A stretch of DNA of 64,000 nt from Fasciola hepatica (Eukaryota > Platyhelminthes > Trematoda > Plagiorchiida > Fasciolidae). The stretch lies in the NCBI GenBank assembly GCA_948099385.1, contig CANUEZ040000159.1:7334501-7398500 (forward strand), read 5' to 3'. A program made the translations under genes and the position numbers. Under the pieces are notes generated by a model. That model saw only the letters and a program-made list of their open reading frames with translations, did not search any database and was not told where the DNA came from. This document shows positions 1 to 10,610 of this stretch, in pieces (within the stretch, counting starts at the first letter, position 1; the number at the start of each line of letters is the position of its first letter).

Positions 1-1160
1 CGCCCTCCTTAACTGGTGCAGGGCTCTGCGTGCTTTTTGCATTGCTTTCTGGTACTGGCGACTTGGCTCAAGGTCAGCGCTTACCGTTACCCCTAGATAC
101 AGAGCTTCTGTGGTCTTAGCTAGCTCCTCTCAATTGTCCGGTGGCCTCATATATCGTGTAGACCGTAGTCCTTTCTCCTTGATGAGATGTTGGCATTTGC
201 TCAAATTAAAGGGAAGATCCCACACCACTGACCGTTGATAAACTTTGTCTAGATCACGCTGAACCGACGCATCATCTGGTACTCCTACCACTCTGAAGTC
301 ATCCGCGAACGAGAAGCACGGGTTTTCCAACCCATCCGTCAGATCGTCCATGTACTTCAGGAAGAACAGGGGTCCCAGGACCGACCCTTGCGGAACGCCA
401 CCATGCAGTCTCCCACTGTCCGACAAGCAGCCTTCACTCTCACTTGGAAAACTCTCTTCTTTGGGCTCCGTACAATCCACTTCTGTATTTTCGCCGTAAG
501 TTGAAACGATTCCACCTTGGCTTCCGGCAGTTTGTGGCTAACCCAATCAAATGCCTTTTGGAGATCCAGATAGCAGACTTCCACCCCTTCTCCTCGATCC
601 ACTCGACCTCATCCAAGAAACTTATTATGTTGTAGAGACAAGAGCGCCTGTGCCAGAACCCATGCTGGTTGCCAGTCACCAGCATGTTCCTCTCTAAATG
701 CCTCACTATTCTGTCTCGTAGTACTCTCTCGTGAGTTTTGAGCGCCACTGACGTCAAGTTATTCGGCCTGTAACTGGTACATGTTCCTCTTTCTCCACCT
801 TCATAAACGGGAGTGATGATCGATACAAGCCGGTTTTTATGTAGCACACTGTTGTCTAGTGATGTATTGAACAGCTTCTCGCCCATCTGTTAGACACAGG
901 CCACAAGGCTGATCCGGCTACATCATTCAGTGTCCTATACAGGGTTCAACCGAATGAGTCAAGATCAGTCAGATATAGAACACTAGCGACGGCTGAGGCA
1001 ATCAGCATCCGGCTACTGGGGCTCAAGCTTTGTTCACAAAAGAAGCTGGTCCAAGCACTTGAACTTCCGTGGCCGAAGGTCGATGACGTGATGCTCGAAT
1101 GTGATGCCGATCCAAGCCTCTGAAGACCACAAGTGATTTTACCATGTCCCCTGCTCATCT
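1..1160 (-). pseudogene. CR1-like LINE reverse transcriptase relic, unit U0 copy
   Basis: On the minus strand this reads as the RT of an APE-type non-LTR retrotransposon, cut at its C-terminal end by the window edge. From N to C the pieces are an entry block with YRPNNLTSVALK (frame ending near 440), motif A as YLDLQKAFDWVSH (357-602), then GGVPQGSVLGPLFFLKYMDDL and the catalytic FADD box near 298-309. The blocks lie in three different frames, so the gene is broken by frameshifts. Bases 890-1160 continue the same repeat without recognisable coding. Near-identical copies lie at 16050-17395 (same strand) and 36960-38330 (opposite strand). Family assignment to CR1/Jockey-like LINEs is by motif only. 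Confidence 0.8.
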
Positions 1161-1284
1161 ATCGATTAGTCGGCTAATCAATCGAGTGACTGACTGACTG
1201 ATTGACTAACTGATTAAATTTGTCCTTTTCCTTCCCTTATTTTGTTTCATATAAATGTGATTGTAATTGGATTGAGAATGAAAT

Positions 1285-1553
1285 TGTAGTGCTACCAATA
1301 AAGCACTCGATGACGAAGACTAACAAATTTGTTTATTTGAACAATGACCGTTTTTGGTGGCGCCACTTGCTCCGCCTTTGTTCGTCATCTGCACGCCGTT
1401 GCGCTCCTCCAATGCACACGTTGTCCCGCTCCAGCGTTTTGAGTTCTGCTTTGCGCGCTGCCGAGTATATTCGCTAACGTGTCACATACCGAGGACCACG
1501 GGCTATAGACTCTATACGGGAGCAGATCCTGACTTAACTGAGATTAATCCTAA
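1285..1553 (+). repeat. 5' LTR of element A (U0), 269 bp
   Basis: It starts TGTAGTGCTACC and ends ATCCTAA, just before the primer site. The boundaries are fixed independently by a nested 269-bp solo copy at 8033-8301 that has a perfect 5-bp target duplication. An AATAAA poly(A) signal sits only 12 bases from the LTR start (1297-1302). The 3' LTR is 110 bp shorter through an internal deletion, so the two LTRs are no longer matched in length. Confidence 0.92.
1297..1302 (+). promoter_or_regulatory. AATAAA poly(A) signal in LTR A
   Basis: A canonical AATAAA lies just inside the LTR and is conserved in the 3' LTR and in the nested solo LTR. It is a plausible polyadenylation signal. The unusually 5' position suggests a very short region upstream of it, but this is inference. 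Confidence 0.5.
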
Positions 1554-1555
1554 AC

Positions 1556-1569
1556 TGGTGAGCCCGAAC
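1556..1569 (+). other. Primer-binding site of element A
   Basis: TGGTGAGCCCGA lies two bases after the LTR end. It is complementary to the 3' end of tRNA-Trp including CCA, with a mismatch; complementarity fades after about 12 bases. Element B has a longer match to the same tRNA, which supports the assignment. Confidence 0.75.
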
Positions 1570-1776
1570 AACAAATTAATTCTCGAAGGACATTCGTAAG
1601 TCCCTCATTCACATTTATTCGTTTACATATACACTTTTCCGATATATAAACGGTAAATTCCGGATATCAGTTACCATATCCCTGATATATATTTTCTCAT
1701 ATCCATGTTATAAGTGTTTCACTTTTGCTGCACTGACCTCTTTATATCATTTTACATTTGATATACCATTGCAACT

Positions 1777-2598
1777 ATGGCTAGCAACGACCGTAAACCT
1801 GACCCGGAACCGTCCGTTTCGACAGTCTTCCTAGCCGTCCCTCAGTTTTTTATTGATGACCTTCAACTCTGGTTTCATATGTTGGAGGCAGAGTTTGAAT
1901 TACATAGAATTACAAGCGAACGAACCCGTTACTTGTGGACTATCGGTCGCCTTCCCCGTGACGTTGCTACTCAGATACGCGACGTAATATTTAATAACAG
2001 TTCTTACACAGCAGTCAAAGACGCGGTAATCTCTTGTTTTCTACCGTCAGAGTCGTTCAGACTAAAACGGCTGACCCAAGGGACAGAGTTAGGTAGCAAG
2101 AAGCCCTCTGCATAACTGAGAGAAATGCAGCAGCTGGCAGGGCAACTTTTAGAGGAAAACGTCCTTAAAGAGTTGTGGGTACAGCGTCTACCACCCAACA
2201 TTCAAGCACTGCTCGAGGTTTCCAGCCACCTTAAGCTCACAGAAGCGGCTAAACTAGCGGACGGTATTATGGACCGGTACCATCTACAAATTACCGCCGT
2301 AACAAACTCGAGCAGCCCCCAGACCACAGCTCCCACCGTAGGAACACACTCCGAGGACACGCTGATAGCTGCTTTCGAGCGGGCTTTCAGACGTTTTTCC
2401 TCTCCTGGTTGTTCTCACCGTAGAAACCATATAGCTTATCACAACTCTGACCGACGTGAACGTCTCAGAAGCCTATCCCCTGACCGCCTGGTTAACCCAT
2501 CTCGATCAACGTACTGTCGATACCACAAACGGTTTGGGGAGAAGGCCCGGCGCTGCGAAGCCCGTTGCACCTTCCCAGGTGCCAAACAGGGAAACTAA
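1777..2598 (+). pseudogene. gag of element A (U0)
   Basis: This Gag-like protein starts MASNDRKPD and is split by a TAA at 2113-2115, with reading resuming in frame through LREMQQL to 2598. It includes LWFHMLEAEFELHRI near the start, typical of CsRn1-type Gag. Near the C-terminus a Cys-His box of spacing CX2HX9CX3C (CRYH then C then C) is intact. This CHCC box, rather than the retroviral CCHC knuckle, is the hallmark of CsRn1-clade Gag. In element B the stop position reads Glu, so the TAA is a lesion. The same stop is in the U1 copy and so predates the tandem duplication. Confidence 0.88.
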
Positions 2599-4544
2599 TA
2601 TCCCGACGCGTTCCGACGACTAACGCGGTCGGCAGCCATAATAGCAGTCGTCTGTTGCATGTTTGAGATTTAGTTTCCAATAGTCTGTTCCTAATTGACA
2701 CCGGTGCAGCAGTAAGTGTCATTCCAAAGGAGGCAGGTGATACAACGAACCCGTCAGTCCAACAACTCCGTGTTGCCAATGGCACTCTTATTGCTACTTA
2801 CGGCCGTAAGTCACTCACGCTCAACTTAGGACTACGTCGCACCTTCCGCTGGGTGTTCATAGTAGCAGACGTCCCTTATCCCATACTAGGCATCGATTTC
2901 CTTGACCATTTCGACCTCCTGATCGATGCACGAGGCCGGAGAGTTGTCGACCGGCAGACTTCTCTTTCCGTAACCGGTTCGTATTCCTCCGTGAATCACA
3001 TCATGCCCCTATACATCGAACCGCAGGCCGAACACCCGTACGCAGACCTACTTTCAGCTTACCCGGCAATGCTAAGACAATCTGGCCCCCTTCCCGCGGT
3101 GACCACTAACGTTACCCACCATATTGTCACTAAAGGACCCCCAGCATTTAGCCGACCACGTCGCTTGACCTTAGACAAGCTCCGCGTAGCACAGGCTGAG
3201 TTTGAACACATGCTAGAATTAGGCATAATACGCCCGTCCAGTAGCCCTTGGGCCTCGCCCCTTCACATGGTTCCTAAACCTAATGGCGATTGGCGCCCCT
3301 GCGGTGACTACAGGGCCCTCAACCAGGCTACTGTCCCGGACAGGTACCCCATTCCACATATTCAAGATCTTACTTCTACCCTGTCTGGTTGTTCTGTTTT
3401 CAGCAGAATCGACCTCGTCAGAGCCTACCACCAAATCCCAGTAGCAGAGGCTGACATCCCTAAAACCGCTTTCACAACTCCATTCGGACTATTCGAGTTT
3501 TTGCGCATGCCTTTTGGGCTCAGCAATGCAGCCCAAACCTTTCAAAGGTTTATGCATGAGGCAACACGCGGTTTGAAGAATGTCTACGTGTACTTAGGCG
3601 ATATTTTGGTGGCAAGTTCTTCAAAAGAGGAGCATATGACACACCTGCATGCTCTTTTTGAGCGCTTTAGCCAACACGGTGTAACTATTAACCCTAAAAA
3701 GTGCGAATTAGGTAGGACGACCATCACGCTCCCAGGTCACGAAATCTCAGCCTCAGGCATACAGCCCCTACTTGACAAGGTGGCGGCAATTCGCGACTAT
3801 CCTGAGCCTCACTCTTACCGACAGTTGCGCCAATTTTCTGGTCTGGTTAACATTTATCGCCACTTTATCCCACACTGCGCCGAAATAATGCAGCCTTTAA
3901 CAGACCTTTTACGTGGAGGTAAGCGGAAATTCATTTTTCCCGACACGGCGCAGGCAGCTTTTACTTTGATCAAGGATGCTATCGCCAACATAGCACTCCT
4001 TGCACATCCCGATCCTTCCGCTCCCCTGGCATTGGGAACAGATGCTTTGGACACGGCTGTTGGAGCAGTGTTGCAGCAGTTCGTCAACAAGTCATGGCAA
4101 CCAATAGCTTTCTTCTCCAAACGTCTCCAGCCTGCGGAATCCCGATATAGTACGTTCAGCAGAGAACTGCTGGCAATCTATTTGGGTATCCGACACTTCC
4201 GGCACACACTCGAGGGCCAATTGTTCACAGTGTTTACAGATCATAAACCACTAGCTTACGCCCTCCAGTCAGCTTCTGACCGATATTCGCCACGCGAGAT
4301 TTGCCACTTAGACTATGTTTCGCAGTTTACTACGGACATTCGACACGTCTCTGGGGCACACAATCCCGTAGCAGACGCACTCTCACGCGTCCACAATATC
4401 GACTACCCACTACCCATGGGCATAGACCTAGAAGCAATCGCCGCAGCCCAAACGACAGATCCTGAGGTAGAGCAACTCAGACACAACAACTCCCTGCACC
4501 TTGTGGCAGTGGCGCTTCCAACTTCGGACGTAACTATCATTTGA
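2599..4544 (+). pseudogene. protease, RT and RNase H of element A (U0)
   Basis: The protease active site [12 protein letters not shown] is encoded at 2691-2726, with GAC ACC GGT at 2697-2705. An in-frame TGA at 2664-2666 replaces an Arg seen in element B. RT follows, with [14 protein letters not shown] (motif A) and [15 protein letters not shown]. The catalytic box reads YLGD instead of YLDD, which removes an essential aspartate. RNase H has a [12 protein letters not shown] start, [15 protein letters not shown] and VADALSR at its end. The long open stretch 2853-4544 starts inside the protease, so its ATG is not a real start. It ends at a TGA that replaces the Cys of element B (IIVCDVSQG). Confidence 0.92.
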
Positions 4545-5793
4545 GATGTGTCACAAGGTCAACCCCGACCACTAGTTCCTGCCAAATTTTCGCCGACGAG
4601 TTTTTACCAGCCTCCACAACTTATCGCACCCTGGGGTAACCGCCTTAGTGAAACTAGTCACCGAGCGATTCGTCTGGCCTTGCGTCAAACGTGACGTACG
4701 TCTTAGGGCTCGTGCTTGTCTCCAGTGCCAACGAGTTAAGATACATCGTCACATCAAATCCACGTTAGGCACATTCTGCGAACCGGACGCACGCTTTCAT
4801 CATGTGCATGTGGATCTCGTGGGGCCACTTCCGCCATCCAATGGCTGCGTCTACATCCTCACTTGCGTAGATCGTTTCACTCGCTGGCCACAGGCCATAC
4901 CTATTCCTCGCCCAACCTCAGAGGAAGCTGCAAAAGCATTTCTAACCGGTTGGGTGAGTCAGTTCGGTTGCCCTGCTATCGTGACCACTGATCGCGGTTC
5001 TCATTTCGACGGCGCCTTCCACGAGCTGCTGAACGCATTTGGTTGTCGACACAACAAGACGACGGCCTATCATCCTCAGGCCAATGGCATGGTGGAACGA
5101 TTCCATCGCCAGCTGGAAGCTGCCCTTCGTGCTCGTGATAATCCATTATGTAGTGAAGTTTTGCCGTTCGTTCTCTTAGGACTGCGTAACACCGTTTAAG
5201 CCGAAATGGGTGTTACGGTGGCTGAACTGGTTTATGGTTGCACACTACGACTTCCAGGTGAGTTGGTTTCTCCATTACCACCTATGAGTTTTAATTACGG
5301 GGATTACGCAAAACGGCTGTCGCACCAAATGCGGGTGATAAAGCCCACCCCACCACGAGAACAAACCCTGAGCAACTACATACCTACCGCTCTAGCTACC
5401 GCCAGCCATGTGTTTATTCGAGTAGATGCAGTGCGATCACCACTGCAGGCGGCTTACTCTGGCCCGTTCCGCGTCGTCCAGCGGAAGGAAAAGAAATACG
5501 TGGTGGACATCGATGGCAGGAAGGAGACCATCAGCATAGACCGCCTCAAACCAGCCTTCATCGAGGCAGAACCCACCTCGAACAACCCTCTCAGTGTCCC
5601 TACCTGCCCACAACCTTCGGTTGGTCGTCCCGAGTCGGCCCCTGTTACTCCCACTAACGACCCCTCGTTATCTGTTGCAACACCAAAATCCACGAAAGAC
5701 ACAGCTGCACCGGTCAACAGGAGAAATCGACGCGGCCGCGAGCTGCGACAGCCAACGAGGTTTTCTGAATATGTAACAGTTGTATATATTTAA
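4545..5793 (+). pseudogene. integrase of element A (U0)
   Basis: This is Ty3/gypsy integrase. The HHCC zinc-binding region ends in CLQCQRVK. The catalytic core has HVHVDLVGPLP, IVTTDRGSHFDG and HPQANGMVERFHRQ, supplying Asp, Asp and Glu. The C-terminal part has the GPY/F motif (YSGPFRVV) and SIDRLKPAF. It is broken in three ways. A one-base length difference near 4598 shifts the frame relative to U1. A TAA follows LRNTV at about 5197-5199 (shared with U1). A Trp-to-Cys change lies just upstream of LPFVLLG, in U0 only. Open parts are 4648-5199 and 5206-5793. Confidence 0.9.
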
Positions 5794-6374
5794 GTACTCT
5801 TCATATTCAACTTGTACATAGTCCTATTATGCATGAATGCACGACCACGTGGTGATCACGACAAGGGTGGCGGCAGCCTGTATTGCGCCGGTATGTCCCC
5901 CTCAGTCGAATATCCGATCGCGCCTCGAGGCGCAGCTTCCTTGTGTTTCTTTCCTTCCAGCTCGTCCCGTCAGACAGAACCACATGGAATTCCAGGATCT
6001 CGCATGGCTCCAACACATGGCTCACTGGATCGCGACTGAACTCATTTGACGCCGGACGCTGGCTCGCTTACGAAGGCAATGACAACCACAGGGACACGGA
6101 ATTTTGGGACATGCCGACAACGACAAACCCTACAATACAACCACCACTGCCAGGTCACAAACAGGATCTACCCCGGTCGGATAACACTTTGAGGAGGACG
6201 CAATTTTGCGATCGACGCACAGCGACCAGTGTGAGTCATGGAGAACGGCTTGTGCTGGCTTCGCTGTTGTGTTCGACCGCGACGGGAGGCATGGAAAACG
6301 TCTCTCGCCACCGAATCCGACGTACCCATCACGGGTCGAAGCCCAACTGCGTCGGCCTTCTAGGGGGAGACCCC
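5794..6374 (+). other. 3' untranslated region and polypurine tract of element A (U0)
   Basis: No coding is recognisable in these 580 bases. A polypurine run AGGGGGAGA at 6362-6370 lies just upstream of the 3' LTR and would prime plus-strand synthesis. The last 50 bases before the LTR resemble the same region of element B, showing common descent. Confidence 0.7.
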
Positions 6375-6533
6375 TGTAGTGCTACTAATAAAGCACTCGA
6401 TGACGAAGACTAACAAATTTGTTTATTTGAACAATGACCGTTTTTGGTGGCGTGTCACGTGTCACATACCGAGGACCACGGGCTATAGACTCTATACGGG
6501 AGCAGGTCCTGACTTAACTGAGATTAATCCTAA
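6375..6533 (+). repeat. 3' LTR of element A (U0), 159 bp, internally deleted
   Basis: It starts TGTAGTGCTACT and ends ATCCTAA like the 5' LTR. After GGTGGCG it jumps to a short TGTCAC duplication and rejoins at GTGTCACATACC, a net loss of 110 bp relative to the 269-bp LTR. The deletion is present in both tandem units. Confidence 0.9.
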
Positions 6534-6804
6534 AATTCACCGAAAACATATGTTCGCCTACGCCTTGTTTTCTGATGATGGTAATGCGGACAGTATGGAT
6601 CGAAAAGAGGAACGTAGAGAAGCGTGAGAATTACACTTGGATAGATCCCAGTACTAAAGGTGAGAGCTTTGTGCAAGGGTTTCGTAAGCAAAAATTTCAC
6701 ATGCGGCCAGGTGTAATTCGCACAAATTAGCAGATAGTCCCGTCATGGGTACATAAGGTATCGGACTCATAACACATAGACCTCGACGAAAAAGTTTAAG
6801 CCGA
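6534..6804. other. Right flank of element A: tail of the ancestral block (U0)
   Basis: These bases match the reverse complement of about 36636-36896, where they are contiguous with the sequence left of element A (up to 1284). They are therefore pre-insertion flank. Homology stops near 6800 at GTTTAAG, where the next relic begins. No coding is recognised. Confidence 0.8.
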
Positions 6805-7735
6805 TCATTCACACCCTACGTGCCATCACAGACAGGTATTCACCTTAGGAATCTAAACACCCAGATTACATCACTTTATTCGCGGGTCACGAGTGGCTTA
6901 TCTAGGGTGTCTCTAATTCAGTGGCAGATGCATTATTTCGGATTCAAAAATCCAGTTTTTGAAACACCGACCTTCAGTGGTCAGACAGCAGGCAGATCCA
7001 TACCACCACTTATCACATCTTTGCCAATGATATTGTGTGGCGATTCTACTGGGAGCTCAAAGCAACGTTAGCGGCACATGGTAACCCCGACTGAGGCGAA
7101 ATATTACCACTAGTCCTACTGGGTTGCCGCAACGCGCTGTAGGCGGATTCCCGGACTGAAACTGCCGAAATCACAATTAATTGCACCCTCCACTTACCCG
7201 GCGACGTGTAACCTCAGAGCCCCTGGGTCCTCACGGTTACGCAGACTTCACCGCAAGTTTACCGCACCCAATGCGTAATTTACACCTACGAGCGCCACGC
7301 GATCAAAATACGACCGTGTGAGTGCATCCAAGTCTCCAGGATTGCATCCACGTGTTTCTCAGAACTGAGATATGCGCCCCATTACTTCCTGTAAATTCTG
7401 GTCCTCACAAAGTCATGCGGCATTTTGAAAAGACGCGTATGACAGATCATAACGGAAAGAGGCACAAGATTTACATAGACCGTCTCAAATCGGCTTTCCA
7501 AGCAAAATTAGACCCGTCAATACCACATCATTTGACCCAGAGAAACACCGAATTAGCAGCATATAACTCCGAGCCTATCAAACTACCTGCTCTAATCCTA
7601 CCCTACGATCAACTGTTCAGAGAACAAGATCCCCGTGCCACCAACTGTGGCCGAGTTATTAAAAAGCCGGTATGTTTTGCGGATGCGGTATATTTTATTC
7701 CGTAGTTCTTGTGTTTCAGCAAACAGTTTGCTACC
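6805..7735 (+). pseudogene. Decayed Ty3/gypsy pol relic (RNase H end plus integrase), U0
   Basis: Heavily mutated fragments align by eye with element A and B proteins. Around 6820-6960 they match the RNase H end (DRYSP, then SNSVADALFRI). Around 7000-7080 they match integrase TTTYH followed by LKATLAAHGNP. Around 7100-7200 they match LLGCRNAL and NCTLHLPGD. In 7322-7705 they match HVFLRTEI, NSGPHKV and IDRLKSAF, and end in RVIKKPVCFADAV. The catalytic core between RNase H and TTTYH is missing. It is much more diverged than A or B, so it is an older insertion. No LTR of its own was identified. Confidence 0.78.
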
Positions 7736-7943
7736 AGAAAAAGAGAACAAAAAGCATGTCTTCAAATTCTTCATCCCTGAGGTGACAACCATATCACCGT
7801 ATCAGCATTTCACATCCGTGATCTAAAATCGGTATAGATACTACAACGGAAACACAGAAGACCAAGGCTCACCAGAATCTTCGTCTATTTACATCCACTG
7901 TACTAGTACATTCACCTTCCGCTTTAAAACTACAGGGTTCTGG

Positions 7944-8525
7944 AGTAGCGGTCGCCATCTTCGTTCATACTTTTACCACGTTCATTGTTTAACTGAACGC
8001 TGACTGCCAAGCGCGGATGCCATTTGACCGTTTTAGGATTTATCTCAGTTAAGTCAGGACCTGCTCCCGTATAGAGTCTATAGCCCGTGGTCCTCGGTAT
8101 GTGACACGTTAGCGAATATACTCGGCAGCGCGCAAAGCAGAACTCAAAACGCTGGAGCGGGACAACGTGTGCATTGGATGAGCGCAACGGCGTGCAGACG
8201 ACGAACAAAGGCGAAGCAAGTGGCGCCACCAAAAACGGTCATTGTTCAAATAAACAAATTTGTTAGTCTTCGTCATCGAGTGCTTTATTGGTAGCACTAC
8301 ACCGTTGCTCTTGCGCACGCCCTCACGCACACTCCTAAAATATACGCTAACCACTTTCTCTCCCAATCACCCTTTCGTTCTCACGGGGCGCGGAGAATAC
8401 TGTTCTGGTTAACATATTCGTACAGTGCCGAGCATTAGAGTAACGTGCAGGTGGTCCACGCAGTACGGAGGACCGAAGCACGCGTTTACTAAGGAAACCG
8501 CAAAGTAAGGTCGAACCAAACTTAC
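7944..8525 (+). repeat. 5' LTR of element B (U0), 308 bp interrupted by a nested LTR
   Basis: This LTR-B copy runs from AGTAGCGG (TG changed to AG) to CTTAC. It is split by a reversed solo LTR A at 8033-8301. Removing the insert and one TCCGTT-side target copy gives about 308 bp, the same as other LTR-B copies. The left flank is TCTGG (7939-7943). Confidence 0.9.
8033..8301 (-). mobile_element. Solo LTR A nested inside LTR B (U0)
   Basis: This exact 269-bp LTR A lies in reverse orientation, flanked by perfect 5-bp duplications CCGTT (8028-8032 and 8302-8306). It contains the stretch that the 3' LTR of element A lacks. The insertion is also in U1, so it predates the tandem duplication. Confidence 0.93.
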
Positions 8526-8529
8526 GAAT

Positions 8530-8547
8530 TGGTGAGCCCGACGTGAT
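8530..8547 (+). other. Primer-binding site of element B, tRNA-Trp type
   Basis: TGGTGAGCCCGACGTGAT lies four bases after the LTR. Its complement matches the conserved 3' end of metazoan tRNA-Trp with CCA, with one mismatch over 18 bases by my recollection of the tRNA. tRNA-Trp priming is a described trait of the CsRn1 clade. The U1 copy has one further change. Confidence 0.85.
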
Positions 8548-8781
8548 CCCCAGGCCACGTGAGTTTCCTTGTTTTCTACCGTTCAAGGTCCCGTCTGCGT
8601 ACGTTTTTGTGGTTTATTGTTTCCCTATCTTGATTTTCTTTTTAGTTGGTTCACCAAATAATTTTTTTTCGTCCACACATACTTTGTGTGTCTAGTTCGT
8701 CGTGATTTTTTCTCGCGAAGACTATAGTGCCCCATTGGTCGTTGATTTCTTTTCCCGTCTATATTCCATAAAGTAATCGCT

Positions 8782-9560
8782 ATGTCTGCCGAACGGAAAC
8801 CCTGCTCAGACCCCACCGTTGGGGCGATCACGCTGCACATACCGGCATTCACGCCTGCTGATCCAGAACTCTGGTTCACGCTGGTTGAGTTAGAATTCGA
8901 AAACTGCCGTATAACCAGTGACGCCAGCCGTTTCAGGTGGGTAGCAGGCCGCCTCTCGCCAGGAGTCACAATGCAAGTAAGGGACGTAATAATCTCTTCC
9001 CGAATCTGTGAGGCCTTAAAGGAGGCCGTCATTGCCCGCACGACCCCAACGCAGGACCAACGTATGCAACAACTTCAAAACGTTGAGCTTGGAAGTAGGA
9101 AGCCCTCCGAACTGCTGCGTGAGATGCAGCGCTTGAGAGGACCGACGGTAGGCGAGGACCCGCTCTTGAGGGAACTTTGGCTGCAGCGTTTGCCGCATAA
9201 CATCCCAGTTTTACTAAGTGCCACGCGCAAGTGTTCGCTGGAGGAAACTGCAGCAATAGCTGATGACGTTGTCACGATACAACCTCGCTGTAGCTGGAGT
9301 AACCAGGTCCTCCGTCACAACGGTGCCTGACCTGCCAACATCTAACGAACTCGCGTCAGTTTTGCCTAGAATTGACGCGAGCCTGCAACGCCTAACAGTA
9401 AGAAGTGGGTCACAGGAGCGGCACCGCGCACGCTCACCTAGGCTCCATAGTCCGTCATTGCGACGACGTTTCGTCGGTTCTTCAAAAGAAGGGTATTCTA
9501 AATACCACAGTCGTTTTGATGAGAGAGCCAAACGATGCGAACGAGGGTGAACGTTTCCCG
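8782..9560 (+). pseudogene. gag of element B (U0)
   Basis: This Gag starts MSAERKPCSD and is parallel to element A Gag (LWFTLVELEFENCRI, then ELGSRKPSELLREMQ). It stays open for 182 codons to 9330. A frameshift then moves the rest to a second frame (9263-9550), which ends with YSKYHSRFDERAKRCERG. This is the CHCC box with its first Cys replaced by Ser and the last Cys lost to a stop. The Gag is thus doubly broken, in both units. Confidence 0.88.
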
Positions 9561-9589
9561 GTGCTCATCAGGGAAACAACCCCCGGCCC

Positions 9590-10555
9590 GTGGTGGCGAC
9601 CCACGAAGCCGGGTATCAGACCAACAGTCGTCTTTTGAACGTAAGGGACATCATTTCAAATAACCTATTCCTTGTAGATACCGGTGCCGAAGTGAGCGTC
9701 CTCCCCAGAGCGAAAGGCGACAATAGCACGCCGCAGGCCCAAACACTACGCGCTGCCAATGGCACGGCCATCCCAACGTTTGGCCAGCGGTCGCTCACCT
9801 TAAACTTAGATTTGAAGCGTAATTTTCGTTGGGTATTCATCATCGCCGACGTCCCGTACCCAATTCTAGGCATTGACATCCTGCAGCATTTTGACTTGCT
9901 AGTTGATGCACGGCGCCGCAGAGTGGTGGATCGTCAGACCACTCTCGCTGTTGCGGGTCATAATTCGCGAGTGAATCACGTCACGCCTTTTTACGTTCAA
10001 CCACCGGCACACGAACATTATAGCGAACTCATCGCCGCCTGCCCGGCCATGTTTCGGCAGGCCGGGCCTCTCCCAGCAGTGACCACCAGTGTCACTCATC
10101 ATATCGATACTAAGGGACCCCCAGTGTTCAGTAGGCCGCGTCGGTTAGCACCAGACAAGCTTCGTGTTGCACAGGCCGAATTCGAACATATGCTAGAACT
10201 GGGTATAATACGCCCTTCTAGTAGCCCTTGGGCTTCTCCCCTTCATATGGTTCCTAAGTCTAGTGGCGACTGGCGACCCTGTGGTGATTACAGAGCGCTT
10301 AACAGAGTCACCGTCCCTGACCGATACCCGATTCCCAATATACAGGATCTTACTTCGTCTTTATCAGGTTGCTCTGTCTTCAGCCGTATCGATTTAGTTC
10401 GTGCGTACAACTACATCCCGATAGCAGAGGCCGATATCCCTAAAACTGCAGTCACTACGCCTTTCGAGCTGTTCGAGTTTCTGAGAATGCTGCAGCCTAA
10501 GCCACAGGAGATGAAAGCTAAAATGGTGCAATTTCTTACCCGTAGGAAGAAGTAA
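9590..10555 (+). pseudogene. protease and partial RT of element B fused to a LINE ORF1 tail (U0, first copy)
   Basis: This open stretch of 321 codons has the protease site [13 protein letters not shown], then RT through [19 protein letters not shown] and LFEFLRM. It departs from element A at the point where PFGLSNAA should follow (10494/10495). The last residues, [13 protein letters not shown] and LTRRKK, are not RT. They match, in frame, the reversed sequence near 38887-38950, which I read as part of a LINE ORF1. RT therefore lacks motif C, and RNase H and integrase are absent. The fusion is the tandem-unit junction and recurs at 12114 and 26729. Confidence 0.9.
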
Positions 10556-10610
10556 GATTATGGGTGGTGGGGAAAAAACGGCGGGGAAAAGGAAGACCTG
10601 TAGCGGTTGT

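Larger units (their letters stand above)
1285..6533 (+). mobile_element. Ty3/gypsy element A (CsRn1-type), unit U0 copy, inactive
   Basis: This is a structurally complete LTR retrotransposon of about 5.25 kb, in the order 5' LTR, primer site, gag, protease-RT-RNase H, integrase, polypurine tract, 3' LTR. The CHCC Gag box and a TGGTGAGCCCGA primer site place it in the CsRn1 clade of Ty3/gypsy, which uses tRNA-Trp. It is dead: gag, the protease entry, the RT-integrase junction and the integrase each carry an in-frame stop, and the RT catalytic box is mutated. The inverted block near 36897 carries the same flanking sequence without the element, so insertion post-dates that block. Confidence 0.92.

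Noticed and set aside
1220..1599. Short frames within LTR A as coding
   Set aside because: They run across the LTR and its boundary and recur wherever the LTR occurs, including the reversed solo copy.
5807..6413. Several overlapping frames between integrase and 3' LTR of element A as extra genes such as an envelope
   Set aside because: They overlap each other, show no signal peptide or membrane segment, and the same stretch in element B does not keep any of them.
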